64,000 nt of DNA from Tumebacillus flagellatus (GCF_000714935.1 NZ_JMIR01000002.1:64187-128186), one strand, 5' to 3'; shown: positions 34,691-42,855, numbered from the stretch's first letter. Program-made: numbers and translations. Notes: generated by a model from the letters alone, not told the origin.

Positions 34691-36133
34691 ATGACTGCGG
34701 GCGAAACGGATGTGCACACCACAGTCCTGCGACTGGAATCGTTCTTGCGACACAGCGCGGATGCGATTTGGATGATTGATGTGAAGGGGGATGTCCAGCA
34801 AGTCAATCCGGCGTTTGAAGCGCTGTTTGGCTGGTTGGAAGAGGAGGTCGTCGGCAAACCGCTGCCGATTGTGCCGCCTGATCTGGCCGAGCGGATCGAA
34901 CTCCTGCATCAAAAAATCCTGCAGGGCCACAAGGAGATCGGCTATGAAACGCAGCGCCTCTGCAAAGACGGACGGTTGGTGTACGTCAGCGCCACGCTCT
35001 CTCCGGTGCGCAACACCAACGGTGACGTGATCGGCATCAGCGGAACCTGCCGGGACATCACCCGCATGAAGCAGTCGGAAGAAGAACTGCGCAAGACCAA
35101 GGAGCGGTTGGAAGCGTTCATCAGCAACAGTGCGGATGCGATTTGGATGATTGACCTCGACGACCGGCTGTTACAAGTCAACCCGGCGTTTGAGTCGTTG
35201 TTTGGCTGGACGGAAGCGGAAGTGCTGGGGAGAAATTTGCCGATTGTGCCGGATTTTTTGGCGGACGAGATTGAGGAGATTCACCGCAAGATCAAAGCGG
35301 GCGCGCGGATAAGCGGGTATGAAACACAGCGCTTGTGCAAGGACGGGCGGCTGATTCATGTCAGCGCGACGCTGTCACCGGTGCGCAACACACAAGGTGA
35401 AGTGATCGGGGTGAGCGGTACGTGCCGGGATATCACCCAAAACAAGCAGTCGGAGGAGATGTTGATACAGACAGAGAAACTCAGCATCGCCGGTCAGTTG
35501 GCGGCGGGGCTTGCGCATGAAATTCGCAATCCGCTGACGGCGCTCAAAGGATTTGTGAAGCTGATGAGTTTGAGTCAGAAGGGGCAGAGCAAGTACCTGG
35601 ATGTGATGGAGTCGGAGTTGGAGCGCATCGAGATGATCGTCAGCGAGTTGCTGGTGTTGGCGAAACCGCAGGCGAGCGTGTTTAAGCGGCGGCGGATCGA
35701 GGCGATATTGCAGGATGTGTTGACGCTCAGCGAAACGCAGGCGATCCTGCACAACGTGCAAATCCAACCGGAGTTTGCGGAGGGGTTGCCGGAGATTGAT
35801 TGCGATGAAAACCAGATGAAGCAGGTGTTCATCAACTTCATTAAGAATGCCATCGAAGCGATGCCGGGCGGCGGGACGCTGCGCATGTTCGCAAGCCTTG
35901 CGGGGCAGACGCACATCCGGGTTCGCGTGCAGGACGAGGGGACCGGGATTCCGAAAGAGCAACTCGCGCATATCGGCGAGCCGTTTTACACGACCAAGAC
36001 GAAAGGGACAGGGCTTGGGTTTATGATCAGCAAGAAGATCATCGAGGGGCATAACGGCCGCTTGGAGATCGCAAGCGAGGTCGGCGTGGGGACGATTGTG
36101 GATGTGCACTTGCCGCTGCCGGAGCAGGATTGA
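34691..36133 (+). CDS. Soluble tandem-PAS sensor histidine kinase (KinA-like)
   Basis: A 480-residue cytoplasmic kinase. Two near-identical PAS domains (about 12-125 and 140-252) share blocks such as SADAIWMID, VNPAFE, YETQRLCKDGR and VSATLSPVRNT, a recent internal duplication. The phosphoacceptor is His276 in LAHEIRNPLTALKG; the ATPase has INFIKNAIEAMPGGG, DEGTGIP, GEPFYTTKTKGTGLGF. No membrane helix and no partner regulator, so it probably feeds a phosphorelay such as Spo0F; this is inferred. The SD GGGAGTG is distant from the ATG. The kinase core resembles that of the kinase at 10.5 kb. Confidence 0.9.
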   Translation: MTAGETDVHTTVLRLESFLRHSADAIWMIDVKGDVQQVNPAFEALFGWLEEEVVGKPLPIVPPDLAERIELLHQKILQGHKEIGYETQRLCKDGRLVYVSATLSPVRNTNGDVIGISGTCRDITRMKQSEEELRKTKERLEAFISNSADAIWMIDLDDRLLQVNPAFESLFGWTEAEVLGRNLPIVPDFLADEIEEIHRKIKAGARISGYETQRLCKDGRLIHVSATLSPVRNTQGEVIGVSGTCRDITQNKQSEEMLIQTEKLSIAGQLAAGLAHEIRNPLTALKGFVKLMSLSQKGQSKYLDVMESELERIEMIVSELLVLAKPQASVFKRRRIEAILQDVLTLSETQAILHNVQIQPEFAEGLPEIDCDENQMKQVFINFIKNAIEAMPGGGTLRMFASLAGQTHIRVRVQDEGTGIPKEQLAHIGEPFYTTKTKGTGLGFMISKKIIEGHNGRLEIASEVGVGTIVDVHLPLPEQD

Positions 36134-36147
36134 GGGGCGGTCGGTCG

Positions 36148-36177
36148 TTGAAGGACCGGCACGGGTTGTGGTAGAAT
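36148..36177 (+). promoter_or_regulatory. Promoter of the antitoxin-type RNA
   Basis: TTGAAG (36148-36153), an 18-base spacer and TAGAAT (36172-36177), preceded by TGTGG. The same TGTGGTARAAT block recurs at the toxin promoter and at the orphan RNA copy near 61.5 kb. Confidence 0.6.
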
Positions 36178-36243
36178 AAACTCACAAGAAGCGAGTAAAC
36201 TAAAAAATGACCGCAGGTGTTGGTAGCACCCACGGTCGTTTTG

Positions 36244-36275
36244 CACAACTGATTCCCTTCAAGGGGGTCGGCTCA
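36244..36275 (+). repeat. Left arm of an inverted repeat flanking the toxin gene
   Basis: CACAACTGATTCCC then TTCAAGGGGGTCGGCTCA. A closely similar sequence lies in inverted orientation at 36468-36503, so both convergent RNAs carry the same-sense box. Confidence 0.7.
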
Positions 36276-36285
36276 AATTGGTAGC

Positions 36286-36328
36286 GAAATAGATCGCCTG
36301 AGGCCAAACTCATGGGGCGATCTATTTC
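36286..36328. terminator. Bidirectional terminator shared by toxin mRNA and antitoxin RNA
   Basis: GAAATAGATCGCC and its exact complement GGCGATCTATTTC around a 17-base loop. The toxin stop codon lies inside the right arm. Confidence 0.85.
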
Positions 36329-36441
36329 TGTTTATTGTGCATGTCAAACCAATACTTGATGATCGTCACGATCAGCGTAAGCCCTGCAAGCAAAAACAGG
36401 CCAAACTGCAACATGAGCGAAACCACATCATGAGTTGACAT
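36322..36441 (-). CDS. Small holin-like toxin of a type I toxin-antitoxin system
   Basis: A 39-residue peptide: a short polar start (MSTHDVVSLM), one transmembrane helix (FGLFLLAGLTLIVTIIKYWF) and a charged tail HNKQK. This is the pattern of the 'putative holin-like toxin' family found across Bacilli, which damages the membrane when overproduced. ATG 36441 follows AAAGGGGGTGAGAGGG; the GGGG of that SD can pair with an upstream CCCC (CCCCTCGTGAAAGGGG), which would hide it, as in known type I toxin mRNAs. It is controlled by a convergent RNA. Too short for routine gene callers. Confidence 0.8.
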   Translation of the reverse strand: MSTHDVVSLMLQFGLFLLAGLTLIVTIIKYWFDMHNKQK

Positions 36442-36467
36442 CCCTCTCACCCCCTTTCACGAGGGGA

Positions 36468-36503
36468 TGAGCCGACCGCCCTTGAGGAGCCTATTCAATT
36501 GTG
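36468..36503 (-). repeat. Right arm of the inverted repeat (toxin mRNA 5' leader)
   Basis: On the minus strand CACAATTGAATAGGCTCC then TCAAGGGCGGTCGGCTCA, close to the box in the convergent RNA. It covers the 5' leader of the toxin mRNA. Confidence 0.7.
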
Positions 36504-36511
36504 TTGGTTTG

Positions 36512-36540
36512 ATTCTACCACAGGAGAAAATAAAGTGAAA
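36512..36540 (-). promoter_or_regulatory. Promoter of the toxin mRNA
   Basis: On the minus strand TTTCAC (36540-36535), a 17-base spacer and TAGAAT (36517-36512), preceded by TGTGG as at the RNA promoters. Confidence 0.55.
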
Positions 36541-36542
36541 TG

Positions 36543-36573
36543 AGGAGGAGTCAAACGACGCCTCCTTTTTTTA
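36543..36573 (+). terminator. Hairpin with T-tract at the 3' end of recQ
   Basis: AGGAGG-A-GTC and GAC-G-CCTCCT around AAAC, followed by seven T on the plus strand. On the minus strand the tail is only partly T-rich, so its efficiency for recQ is unclear. Confidence 0.5.
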
Positions 36574-36578
36574 TTTCA

Positions 36579-38801
36579 TTAGAGAGCCCGTTTGCAGATC
36601 GCCGCTTTGATCGCGAAGTAGTCAACCTCTTCGGGGAGGGCGTCTTTGAGCGGGCGGAGTTTTTCGGCTCCGAGGTCTTCGATGGCGGCGTAGATCAGGG
36701 GTTCGTGGTCGGGCTGGATGATTCGCGTCCAGTCAAGCGGGTTCCCCTCGGTCGCCGCGCGGATGATGTGGTCTTGCACCGTCTGCGCTTTGATTCCTCG
36801 TTCCGCGCAGATCGCGTCCACGTCATACCCCGCTTGGAACAGCTCGTAGGTGAGCATGTGGCTCGGAGTCTCGTCCGATTCGGCCGCACTGCCGGAACGA
36901 GCCGTCGAACCCGTCGAACCCGTCGAACCTGCAAATCCGGGAGTCGAGTTTAAAGCGGCACCGAAACTTTCGCTGGATGCCGATACATCCGAAGCCCCAA
37001 CCGCCACGGGTTGCAGACCTTTCTCCCTCGCGTACGTTCGAAGCAGTTCGAGGAACACCTCGCCATATCGAGCGATCTTCGCTTCCCCGACACCCTTGAT
37101 GTTGCCGAGCGCCGCTTCGTCCGTCGGACAGGTATCCGCCATCTCGCGCAGCGTGCTGTCGGCAAAGATGATGTACGGCGGCACTTTTTCATGCTGCGAA
37201 ATCTCTTTGCGCAGCGTCCGCAAGCGCTCAAACAGCGTGTCGTCCCGCTCGTACACCGTCTCGCTCTGCACTTGCACACGCTGGAAGACTTGCTCCTGCC
37301 CCTGCAACACCAGCACCGCTTTCGGCTCCAACCGGACAACCGGATACTGCCCCTCGCTCAGCGCCAGATAACCCTCCGCCGTCAGCACGTGGATCAGGTC
37401 GGTGATGTCCTTCTCCTTATATTGCTTCATCAACCCATACGTCGGAAGTTGGTCAAAGTTGAACTGCTTGACCTTCTTATTCGCCGACCCCTTCAACACC
37501 TGCGCGACCAGTGACGCCCCGAAGCGCTCCCGCATGCGCCGGATGCAGGAAAAAATCATCTGCGCCTCCCGCGTCATGTCCCGCAACTCCCGGTCGTCTT
37601 TGCAGTTGGAGCAAACCCCGCACGGCTCGGGGATCTCGTCTTCAAAGTACTCCAAGATCGCGTTGCGCAGGCATTGCGTGGTGTGGCAGAAGTCGATCAT
37701 GCTCTGGAGTTTTTTGTACTCGCCCGCTTTGCGCTCCGGTGCGGAAACGGACTGCTCAATCAGGAATTTCTGCAACTGCACATCCTGCGCATGATACAGC
37801 AAGATGCACTCCGACGGCTCTCCGTCACGCCCGGCGCGACCCGCTTCTTGGTAGTACGACTCCATGTTCTTCGGCATGTTGAAGTGCAGGACGAACCGCA
37901 CGTTGGACTTGTCGATCCCCATCCCAAACGCGTTCGTCGCCACCATGATCCGCACATCGTCATAGAGAAACTGGTCTTGCCACGTCGATTTCTCTTCGTC
38001 GGTCAGCCCGGCATGGTACTTCCCGACCGCAAACCCCAAGCCCCGCAACGTCTCATACAACTGGTCGACTTCCTTGCGGGTCGCCGCGTAGATCACCCCG
38101 GAGAGGTCGCGGTTTCGCTTCAGATAGTCCAGCGTGAAATCGCGCTTGTTCTCCCCGCGCAGAATCTGAAAGCGCAAGTTCTCCCGGTTAAACCCCGTGA
38201 CAAAAACATCATCGCCCGCAATCCCGAGCAACTGCCTTATATCCCGCGTGACTTCCGGCGTCGCCGTCGCCGTAAACGCCGTGACGAGCGGTCGCTCCGG
38301 CAGCAAATCGAGAATCTTCGGCACCGCCAAGTAGCTTGGGCGGAAATCATGCCCCCACTGCGAAATACAATGCGCTTCGTCGATGGCGAGCATCGAGATC
38401 GGCAAGCGTTTCAACTCTGAACGAAACCGCTCGGAATCCAATCGCTCCGGCGCGATGTAGAGCAGTTTGTACGCGCCTTGGCCCGCGGCGCGCAGGGTGT
38501 TGTCAGCTTCAGCTTGGGAAAGGGACGAGTTGATGAAAGCGGCGGGAATACCGATGCTGTGGAGTGCATCGACTTGGTCTTTCATGAGGGAGATGAGCGG
38601 GGAGATGACGAGGGTGAGCCCATCGAAGCACAGCGCCGGGATCTGGTAGCAGATCGATTTCCCGCCGCCGGTCGGCATGATGCCCAGCGTATCGCGGCCT
38701 TGCAAGATATTGCGGATGATAAATTCCTGTCCTCTGCGGAACGAATCGTAGCCGTAGTATTTCTTCAGCAGCTGTGTGGCATGGTCTAGCAACTGAAACA
38801 C
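36579..38801 (-). CDS. recQ: ATP-dependent DNA helicase RecQ
   Basis: A 740-residue 3'-5' helicase used in recombinational repair. Motif I GIMPTGGGKS (about 40-49), motif II AIDEAHCISQWGHDFRP, motif VI EAGRAGRDGEPSECIL; RQC zinc-binding cysteines CLRNAILEYFEDEIPEPCG then CSNC; an HRDC domain (about 515-590, LFERLRTLRKEISQ ... LGNIKGVGEAKIARYG); and a C-terminal helix-turn-helix-like domain (YELFQAGYDVDAICAERGIK) seen in some Firmicute RecQs. A low-complexity Ser-Thr-Gly linker near residue 630 comes from a nine-base repeat. Monocistronic. Confidence 0.95.
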   Translation of the reverse strand: MFQLLDHATQLLKKYYGYDSFRRGQEFIIRNILQGRDTLGIMPTGGGKSICYQIPALCFDGLTLVISPLISLMKDQVDALHSIGIPAAFINSSLSQAEADNTLRAAGQGAYKLLYIAPERLDSERFRSELKRLPISMLAIDEAHCISQWGHDFRPSYLAVPKILDLLPERPLVTAFTATATPEVTRDIRQLLGIAGDDVFVTGFNRENLRFQILRGENKRDFTLDYLKRNRDLSGVIYAATRKEVDQLYETLRGLGFAVGKYHAGLTDEEKSTWQDQFLYDDVRIMVATNAFGMGIDKSNVRFVLHFNMPKNMESYYQEAGRAGRDGEPSECILLYHAQDVQLQKFLIEQSVSAPERKAGEYKKLQSMIDFCHTTQCLRNAILEYFEDEIPEPCGVCSNCKDDRELRDMTREAQMIFSCIRRMRERFGASLVAQVLKGSANKKVKQFNFDQLPTYGLMKQYKEKDITDLIHVLTAEGYLALSEGQYPVVRLEPKAVLVLQGQEQVFQRVQVQSETVYERDDTLFERLRTLRKEISQHEKVPPYIIFADSTLREMADTCPTDEAALGNIKGVGEAKIARYGEVFLELLRTYAREKGLQPVAVGASDVSASSESFGAALNSTPGFAGSTGSTGSTARSGSAAESDETPSHMLTYELFQAGYDVDAICAERGIKAQTVQDHIIRAATEGNPLDWTRIIQPDHEPLIYAAIEDLGAEKLRPLKDALPEEVDYFAIKAAICKRAL

Positions 38802-38827
38802 CTCACTTTAGATACGTTCCATTCTAG

Positions 38828-38869
38828 CAAAAAAAATCCGGCTCTCCTACTGGGAACCGGGCTTTTTAT
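38828..38869 (-). terminator. Terminator overlapping the 3' end of the nucleotidyltransferase gene
   Basis: On the minus strand CCCGGTTCCC and GGAGAGCCGG pair around AGTA and are followed by eight T. The stop codon of the gene ending at 38847 is in the loop region. Confidence 0.7.
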
Positions 38870-39662
38870 TAAAAAAATGAGCACCTTCCTCCCGCACAAA
38901 TGCAACAAATTCCTTCGCTTCCTGCGACCGCTCTCTGCGCGAGGAAAAAACCGACTTTTTCTCCCGGCCTTCCCTCACGCGTAGGGCTTCCCGAATCAAA
39001 CGATGCCAGCGCGGCGGGAAGGTTTGCAGGGCGTAGTCGACGACGGCCGTTTTCGAAAGAAGATCCCGTTCCGCCAGCGTGTAGTGAATGCGGCACAGCG
39101 TCAAAACCGAAAACTCAATCCACTCGTCGAGGAAAAAAAGAAACCTGCGCGCCGCTTTCCCCGCCCAATAGTGCTCCAAATTGTACTGCATGGTCTCCAC
39201 GACGCGCTCCCACGGAACGTCAAACGGGAGATCGGCAGGTGCGGGGCCGACGAGGGAAATGGCGCGGTTTTTGACTGTCCACCACGTGACGTGGTTGATG
39301 TCGTAGTGCCCCTTGGGCATAAAGCGTCCGTTGGCGTACCAGGGGTGCTCCGGCAGTTGCGGGACGGTCAGCCCCGCATCGGTGAGCGGGATGTACATGC
39401 CCTCCAATTTCCCGGCGTCTTCGAACTCGCGCTCCAGCCACAGATGCACGCCGCGCAACCGCTCCAGTTCGCTACCTTGCAAGGGGCGGTTCAGCAGCGT
39501 GAGAAAATCGATGTCGCTTCGGGTCGGCTCGTACGCGCCCAACGCGGTGGAGCCGTAGAGGTAGACGCCGTGGATGAGGTCGCCAAGCGCGGAGTGGAGC
39601 AGTTTTTGATACCCGTCGAGCAGGGGGACGAGGGTTGGGGGCAGGGCGGTTTTTTCGTTCAT
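38847..39662 (-). CDS. Aminoglycoside-nucleotidyltransferase-like protein (AadA fold)
   Basis: A 271-residue protein with the nucleotidyltransferase active site GVYLYGSTALGAYEPTRSDIDFL near residues 32-54 (G-S ... D-x-D) and a C-terminal helical domain of the AadA type (DUF4111). Relatives adenylylate streptomycin or spectinomycin; whether this one does is unknown. SD GGAGG. Divergent from a serine hydrolase gene with a shared palindrome in between. Confidence 0.82.
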   Translation of the reverse strand: MNEKTALPPTLVPLLDGYQKLLHSALGDLIHGVYLYGSTALGAYEPTRSDIDFLTLLNRPLQGSELERLRGVHLWLEREFEDAGKLEGMYIPLTDAGLTVPQLPEHPWYANGRFMPKGHYDINHVTWWTVKNRAISLVGPAPADLPFDVPWERVVETMQYNLEHYWAGKAARRFLFFLDEWIEFSVLTLCRIHYTLAERDLLSKTAVVDYALQTFPPRWHRLIREALRVREGREKKSVFSSRRERSQEAKEFVAFVREEGAHFFNKKPGSQ

Positions 39663-39700
39663 GGCGTGTCCTCCGGTTGCCAGAAATGTCCAACTATTAG

Positions 39701-39714
39701 ATACTACCTAGTAT
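39701..39714. promoter_or_regulatory. Palindrome ATACTACCTAGTAT in a divergent promoter region
   Basis: A perfect inverted repeat (6-2-6) midway between divergent starts at 39662 and 39745. It shares TACTA-N2-TAGTA arms with the palindrome at 34603. A candidate operator. Confidence 0.4.
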
Positions 39715-39744
39715 ATGCCGCAATATTTTGGAGGACAAGCATAG

Positions 39745-41337
39745 ATGGATGGTACGTTGCTCACAAAAATTGACGCCCTTGTGGAAGCTCATAGGGAGAC
39801 TTTCAAGATCACCGGCGCGTCGCTCGCCATCGTCCAAGGCGAGGAGATCGCGTACGCGCGCGGGTACGGGCGGGAGAGCATCCTCCCGGATTCGCCGCCG
39901 GTGACGGCCGATACGATCTACCGCATCGCTTCCGTGACCAAACCGCTGACCGCCTCGATGATTTTGCGCCTCGTGGAAGAGGGCGTGTTGGAGTTGGACA
40001 AACCGGTTCGCGAGTATGTGCCGTGGCTGGAACTAAGCGTCCCGGGCGCGGCGGAGAAGCTCACGCTGCGCCTGCTGCTCTCTCACCAAAGCGGCTTGCC
40101 GACGGGCGGCGACGCGTTCGGGTCGCGTGATCCGGAGGGGTTGGAGAAGTACGTGCGCGAGTATGTGCCGACGATTCCGATGCTTGCAGAGCCGGGAACG
40201 GGATGGTCGTACAGCAACCACAACTTCAACATCGCGGGGTATATCGCCGAAGCGGTGACGGGGAAGCACTATGCAAAATTGATGAAGGAATATGTGTTTG
40301 AGCCGCTCGGCATGGAACGCACGACGTTTGATCCGTTGGTGGCGTTGACGTACCCGATCGCCCGCCCGCACCTGCGCGACGCCGAAGGAGAGTTGTCGCT
40401 GTGGCACAATTTTTATGACGCGGCGGCGAGTGCGCCGGCGATGATGGGGCTCTCGACGGTCCTCGATCTTGCGCAAGTGGCCAAAGCGTTTTTGCAAGGC
40501 GGCGGTTCGCTGTTGAAACCGGAGACGGTGGAGACCATGCTGACGCCGCACGTCGAAGTCATGCGCGCCAACGGTTTTCAATGCGGGCTGTCATGGTTCA
40601 TCTTGCCGAAAAACGGCAAGACGCGGTATTACCACTACGGGCAAGCGAGTTACATGTACACGTCGTTGCTGCTGTTCTCACCGGAAGACCAAGTAGCGGT
40701 CGCGGCGCTTGGCAACGGCGAGATGATGTACGAGTTGGGGCATCGAATCATGGATTTGTTGCAGTGGGGGCAAGAGGTGCCGGAAGCGGAGCCGCAGGAG
40801 AATCCGGACACTGCGAATCCCGCAGAGTGGCCGCTGTACACGGGGACGTATCTGTCCTCCACGTTTGAAGGTCTCGTGGACGTGTTCATCGAGAACGACG
40901 AACTGATGCTTCGCGTCCACGGGGAAACAATGAACCTGCTCCCCCTTCGAGAACGCCTCTATTTCGCAAAATCGAAATCGGGTCACACGCACACCGTCGG
41001 GTTCCCGATCCGAGGGGAAGAGCCCGTGCGCGGGATCATGATGAACGGACAGGTGCGGGGACGTGCGAATCTACCCGAGTATACGCCGAATCCCGCCGAT
41101 TGGACAGACTGGTTGGGGTTGTACGACGATGGGGAAGATCAATATGAGGTGTGGATGCAGGAAGACCAATTGGCGGTTCACCATGTCGGCGGGAAGAAGA
41201 CGTCGGTGCTCGACGCGCTGTCGCCCAACCTGTTTCTTTCGAAGGAGACGGGGTTGATTCGCTTGCAGCGTCTGGGACGTGACACAGAACCGACGCTTGT
41301 GTTTCACGAAGCCTGGAGGCTCGCAAAAGTACGGTAG
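39745..41337 (+). CDS. Beta-lactamase-fold serine hydrolase (class C / AmpH-like)
   Basis: A 530-residue protein of the beta-lactamase/penicillin-binding-protein fold: nucleophile motif SVTK (S-x-x-K) near residue 63, YSN near 153 and HYGQ near 294 as the third element. There is no signal peptide, so a cytoplasmic esterase or peptidase role is more likely than drug resistance. The C-terminal 170 residues form a lipocalin-like add-on common in this group. SD GGAGG. Followed by a dehydrogenase-like gene after 20 bases, probably one operon. Confidence 0.85.
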   Translation: MDGTLLTKIDALVEAHRETFKITGASLAIVQGEEIAYARGYGRESILPDSPPVTADTIYRIASVTKPLTASMILRLVEEGVLELDKPVREYVPWLELSVPGAAEKLTLRLLLSHQSGLPTGGDAFGSRDPEGLEKYVREYVPTIPMLAEPGTGWSYSNHNFNIAGYIAEAVTGKHYAKLMKEYVFEPLGMERTTFDPLVALTYPIARPHLRDAEGELSLWHNFYDAAASAPAMMGLSTVLDLAQVAKAFLQGGGSLLKPETVETMLTPHVEVMRANGFQCGLSWFILPKNGKTRYYHYGQASYMYTSLLLFSPEDQVAVAALGNGEMMYELGHRIMDLLQWGQEVPEAEPQENPDTANPAEWPLYTGTYLSSTFEGLVDVFIENDELMLRVHGETMNLLPLRERLYFAKSKSGHTHTVGFPIRGEEPVRGIMMNGQVRGRANLPEYTPNPADWTDWLGLYDDGEDQYEVWMQEDQLAVHHVGGKKTSVLDALSPNLFLSKETGLIRLQRLGRDTEPTLVFHEAWRLAKVR

Positions 41338-41357
41338 AGAAAGGAGCGTGACGCGGC

Positions 41358-42083
41358 ATGAAGCTTTTGATCCTCGGCGCCACGGGCCGCGTCGGGCGCG
41401 AGATGGTCAGGCTGGCGCTGCAAGACGGGCATGATGTGACCGCCCTTGTGCGGTCGGTGGAAAAAAGCGAGGCGTTGCTGGATTGGCTGAAAACAACAAC
41501 TCCCTGCAACGCGACGACCGAGAATGAATCCTCGCGTCACGATGTCTTGCCCGAGACGAATTCCAGTTTGCTGGCATCTGTGCCCAACCTGAAGTTTGCT
41601 TTTGGAGATGCGCGGTCTCGATCTGACGTTTCCCAGGCCGTGACGGGAGCGGACGCCGTGCTCTGCTCGCTGAACACGGACGGCGGCACGGTGCTGTCGG
41701 AGAGCATGGCGGTGATTCTGGACGTCATGCGGGAGAACGGGATTCGGCGGATTGTTTCCATCGGCACGGCGGGCATCTTGCAAGCCCGCTCCGAGCCGCA
41801 CTTGCTCCGCTACCGCTCCAGCGAAACCCGCCGCACGACGACCGCCGCTGCGGAAGACCACGAACGGGCGTACCGAATGCTGGCGTCCACGGAGAACCTC
41901 GACTGGACGCTCGTCTGCCCCACGTACCTCCCGGAAGGCGCCGCGACCGGGCACTACCGCGTGGAACGGGAGGTGCTCCCCGAGGGCGGGATGCGCATCA
42001 CCACGGGGGACACGGCGGTTTTTGCCTACGGGCAATTGCAGAGCGAGGAGTTTCTGCGGTGCCGCGTGGGGATTGCCGAGTAA
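41358..42083 (+). CDS. NAD(P)-binding NmrA/atypical short-chain dehydrogenase-like protein
   Basis: A 241-residue Rossmann protein starting MKLLILGATGRVGREMV (dinucleotide-binding GATGxxG). Further blocks are FGDARSRSDVSQAVTGADAVLCSL and IVSIGTAGIL. The classic YxxxK pair is not evident, so it belongs with the NmrA or YwnB-type proteins. An insertion of about 30 residues (near 45-70) precedes beta strand 3. SD AAGGAGCG. Last gene of the operon; terminator follows. Confidence 0.8.
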   Translation: MKLLILGATGRVGREMVRLALQDGHDVTALVRSVEKSEALLDWLKTTTPCNATTENESSRHDVLPETNSSLLASVPNLKFAFGDARSRSDVSQAVTGADAVLCSLNTDGGTVLSESMAVILDVMRENGIRRIVSIGTAGILQARSEPHLLRYRSSETRRTTTAAAEDHERAYRMLASTENLDWTLVCPTYLPEGAATGHYRVEREVLPEGGMRITTGDTAVFAYGQLQSEEFLRCRVGIAE

Positions 42084-42100
42084 TTTTTTGGCTTCGTCAA

Positions 42101-42146
42101 AAAAGCCTTCGTCTGCATGCCGATGTGCGTGCGGACGAAGGCTTTT
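42101..42146. terminator. Bidirectional terminator between convergent genes
   Basis: AAAAGCCTTCGTCTGC and GCGGACGAAGGCTTTT around a 14-base loop, with T-rich flanks both ways. Confidence 0.92.
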
Positions 42147-42147
42147 C

Positions 42148-42855
42148 TTATTGCATCAGGTTGTCGCGGTAGAGGTCGACGTACAGTTCGTTTTTGGAAT
42201 TGAGCACGGCGTAGGCGACGTCCGACGTGTCGCGGACGCCCTTGGCGTCGAGTTCTTGCATCAGCCATGCGAGGTCGTAGCCCCAGCGTTCCAAGTTGTG
42301 CGAGAGAACGTTGCCGTCGACGATCAACTCCACCGGGTGGCGTTGGTCGGGCAATTTCGTTTGTCGGGTGAGGAAGGTGCCCGTACGCAGTTGTTCCGCT
42401 TCCGGGCGCAGGAGGACGCTGAGTTGGCCGTTGGTTTCGAGATAGGCTTGCTTGACTTCGGCGATGTCGAACACGCCGCGCAGCCGCAGTTGCTGGGTGA
42501 GGTTCTCCATCGTCAGGCGGGAGCGTTCCAGTTCCTTCTCCAAAATCTTGCCGTCGTGCACCACTTCAATCGGCACGCCGGAGAGGAGGCGGCGAATGCG
42601 TCTGGATTTGAGTTGAAAAAAAGACATGATCAGCACGAGCACGGTAAACGCGGAGATCGCCAAGACGAGATCGCCGAGCGTGATGTTATGGTCGAGCACG
42701 ATGGCGCCGGTCAGCGAGCCGAGCGTGATGGCGGCCATGAAGTCGAGATAGCTCAAGCTCTGCATCATCTTCTTGCCAAGCGTGCGCGTCGCAATCAACA
42801 CCAAAACAAACGCCAACCCCACCCGACCCAGGATGTCCCACCAATCAAACGCCAT
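42148..42855 (-). CDS. DUF421 / YetF-like membrane protein
   Basis: A 235-residue protein: three N-terminal helices (for example ILGRVGLAFVLVLIATRTLG), then a cytoplasmic DUF421 domain with SRLTMENLTQQLRLRGVFD and LSVLLRPEAEQLR. Such proteins are linked to spore or stress functions in bacilli, with no defined biochemistry. ATG 42855 is chosen for GGGAGGTGG upstream; a start 33 bases earlier has no SD. Monocistronic. Confidence 0.85.
   Translation of the reverse strand: MAFDWWDILGRVGLAFVLVLIATRTLGKKMMQSLSYLDFMAAITLGSLTGAIVLDHNITLGDLVLAISAFTVLVLIMSFFQLKSRRIRRLLSGVPIEVVHDGKILEKELERSRLTMENLTQQLRLRGVFDIAEVKQAYLETNGQLSVLLRPEAEQLRTGTFLTRQTKLPDQRHPVELIVDGNVLSHNLERWGYDLAWLMQELDAKGVRDTSDVAYAVLNSKNELYVDLYRDNLMQ

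Larger units (their letters stand above)
36184..36332 (+). ncRNA. Antisense/antitoxin RNA of a type I toxin-antitoxin locus
   Basis: Predicted RNA of about 150 bases (RatA-like by layout). It contains a 5' hairpin (GACCGCAGGTG / CACCCACGGTC), the invariant linker CGTTTTGCACAACTGA, a CCCTTCAAGGG hairpin, GTCGGCTCA, and a terminator (GAAATAGATCGCC / GGCGATCTATTTC). It converges on the toxin gene on the other strand, and its last ~43 bases are complementary to the toxin mRNA end including the stop codon. A 25-codon frame starts at its ATGACC but has no SD and its codons change freely between copies, so it is taken as noncoding. The exact start is estimated from the promoter. Confidence 0.7.

Noticed and set aside
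36209-36286. A 25-codon frame beginning ATGACC in the antitoxin-type RNA, with an 18-codon counterpart in the second copy
   Set aside because: No SD, the start lies in a hairpin, amino acids change freely between copies and the second frame ends early; RNA structure explains the conservation better.
36897-36930. Nine-base repeat GTCGAACCC in recQ
   Set aside because: It encodes a short Ser-Thr-Gly linker between domains and keeps frame; no sign of wider function.
38847-39662. Calling the nucleotidyltransferase gene an antibiotic resistance gene
   Set aside because: Fold and active site fit, but many such chromosomal proteins have other roles and there is no mobile context.
39745-41337. Calling the serine hydrolase an AmpC beta-lactamase
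   Set aside because: No signal peptide and a lipocalin-like C-terminal domain point to an esterase or peptidase-like relative.
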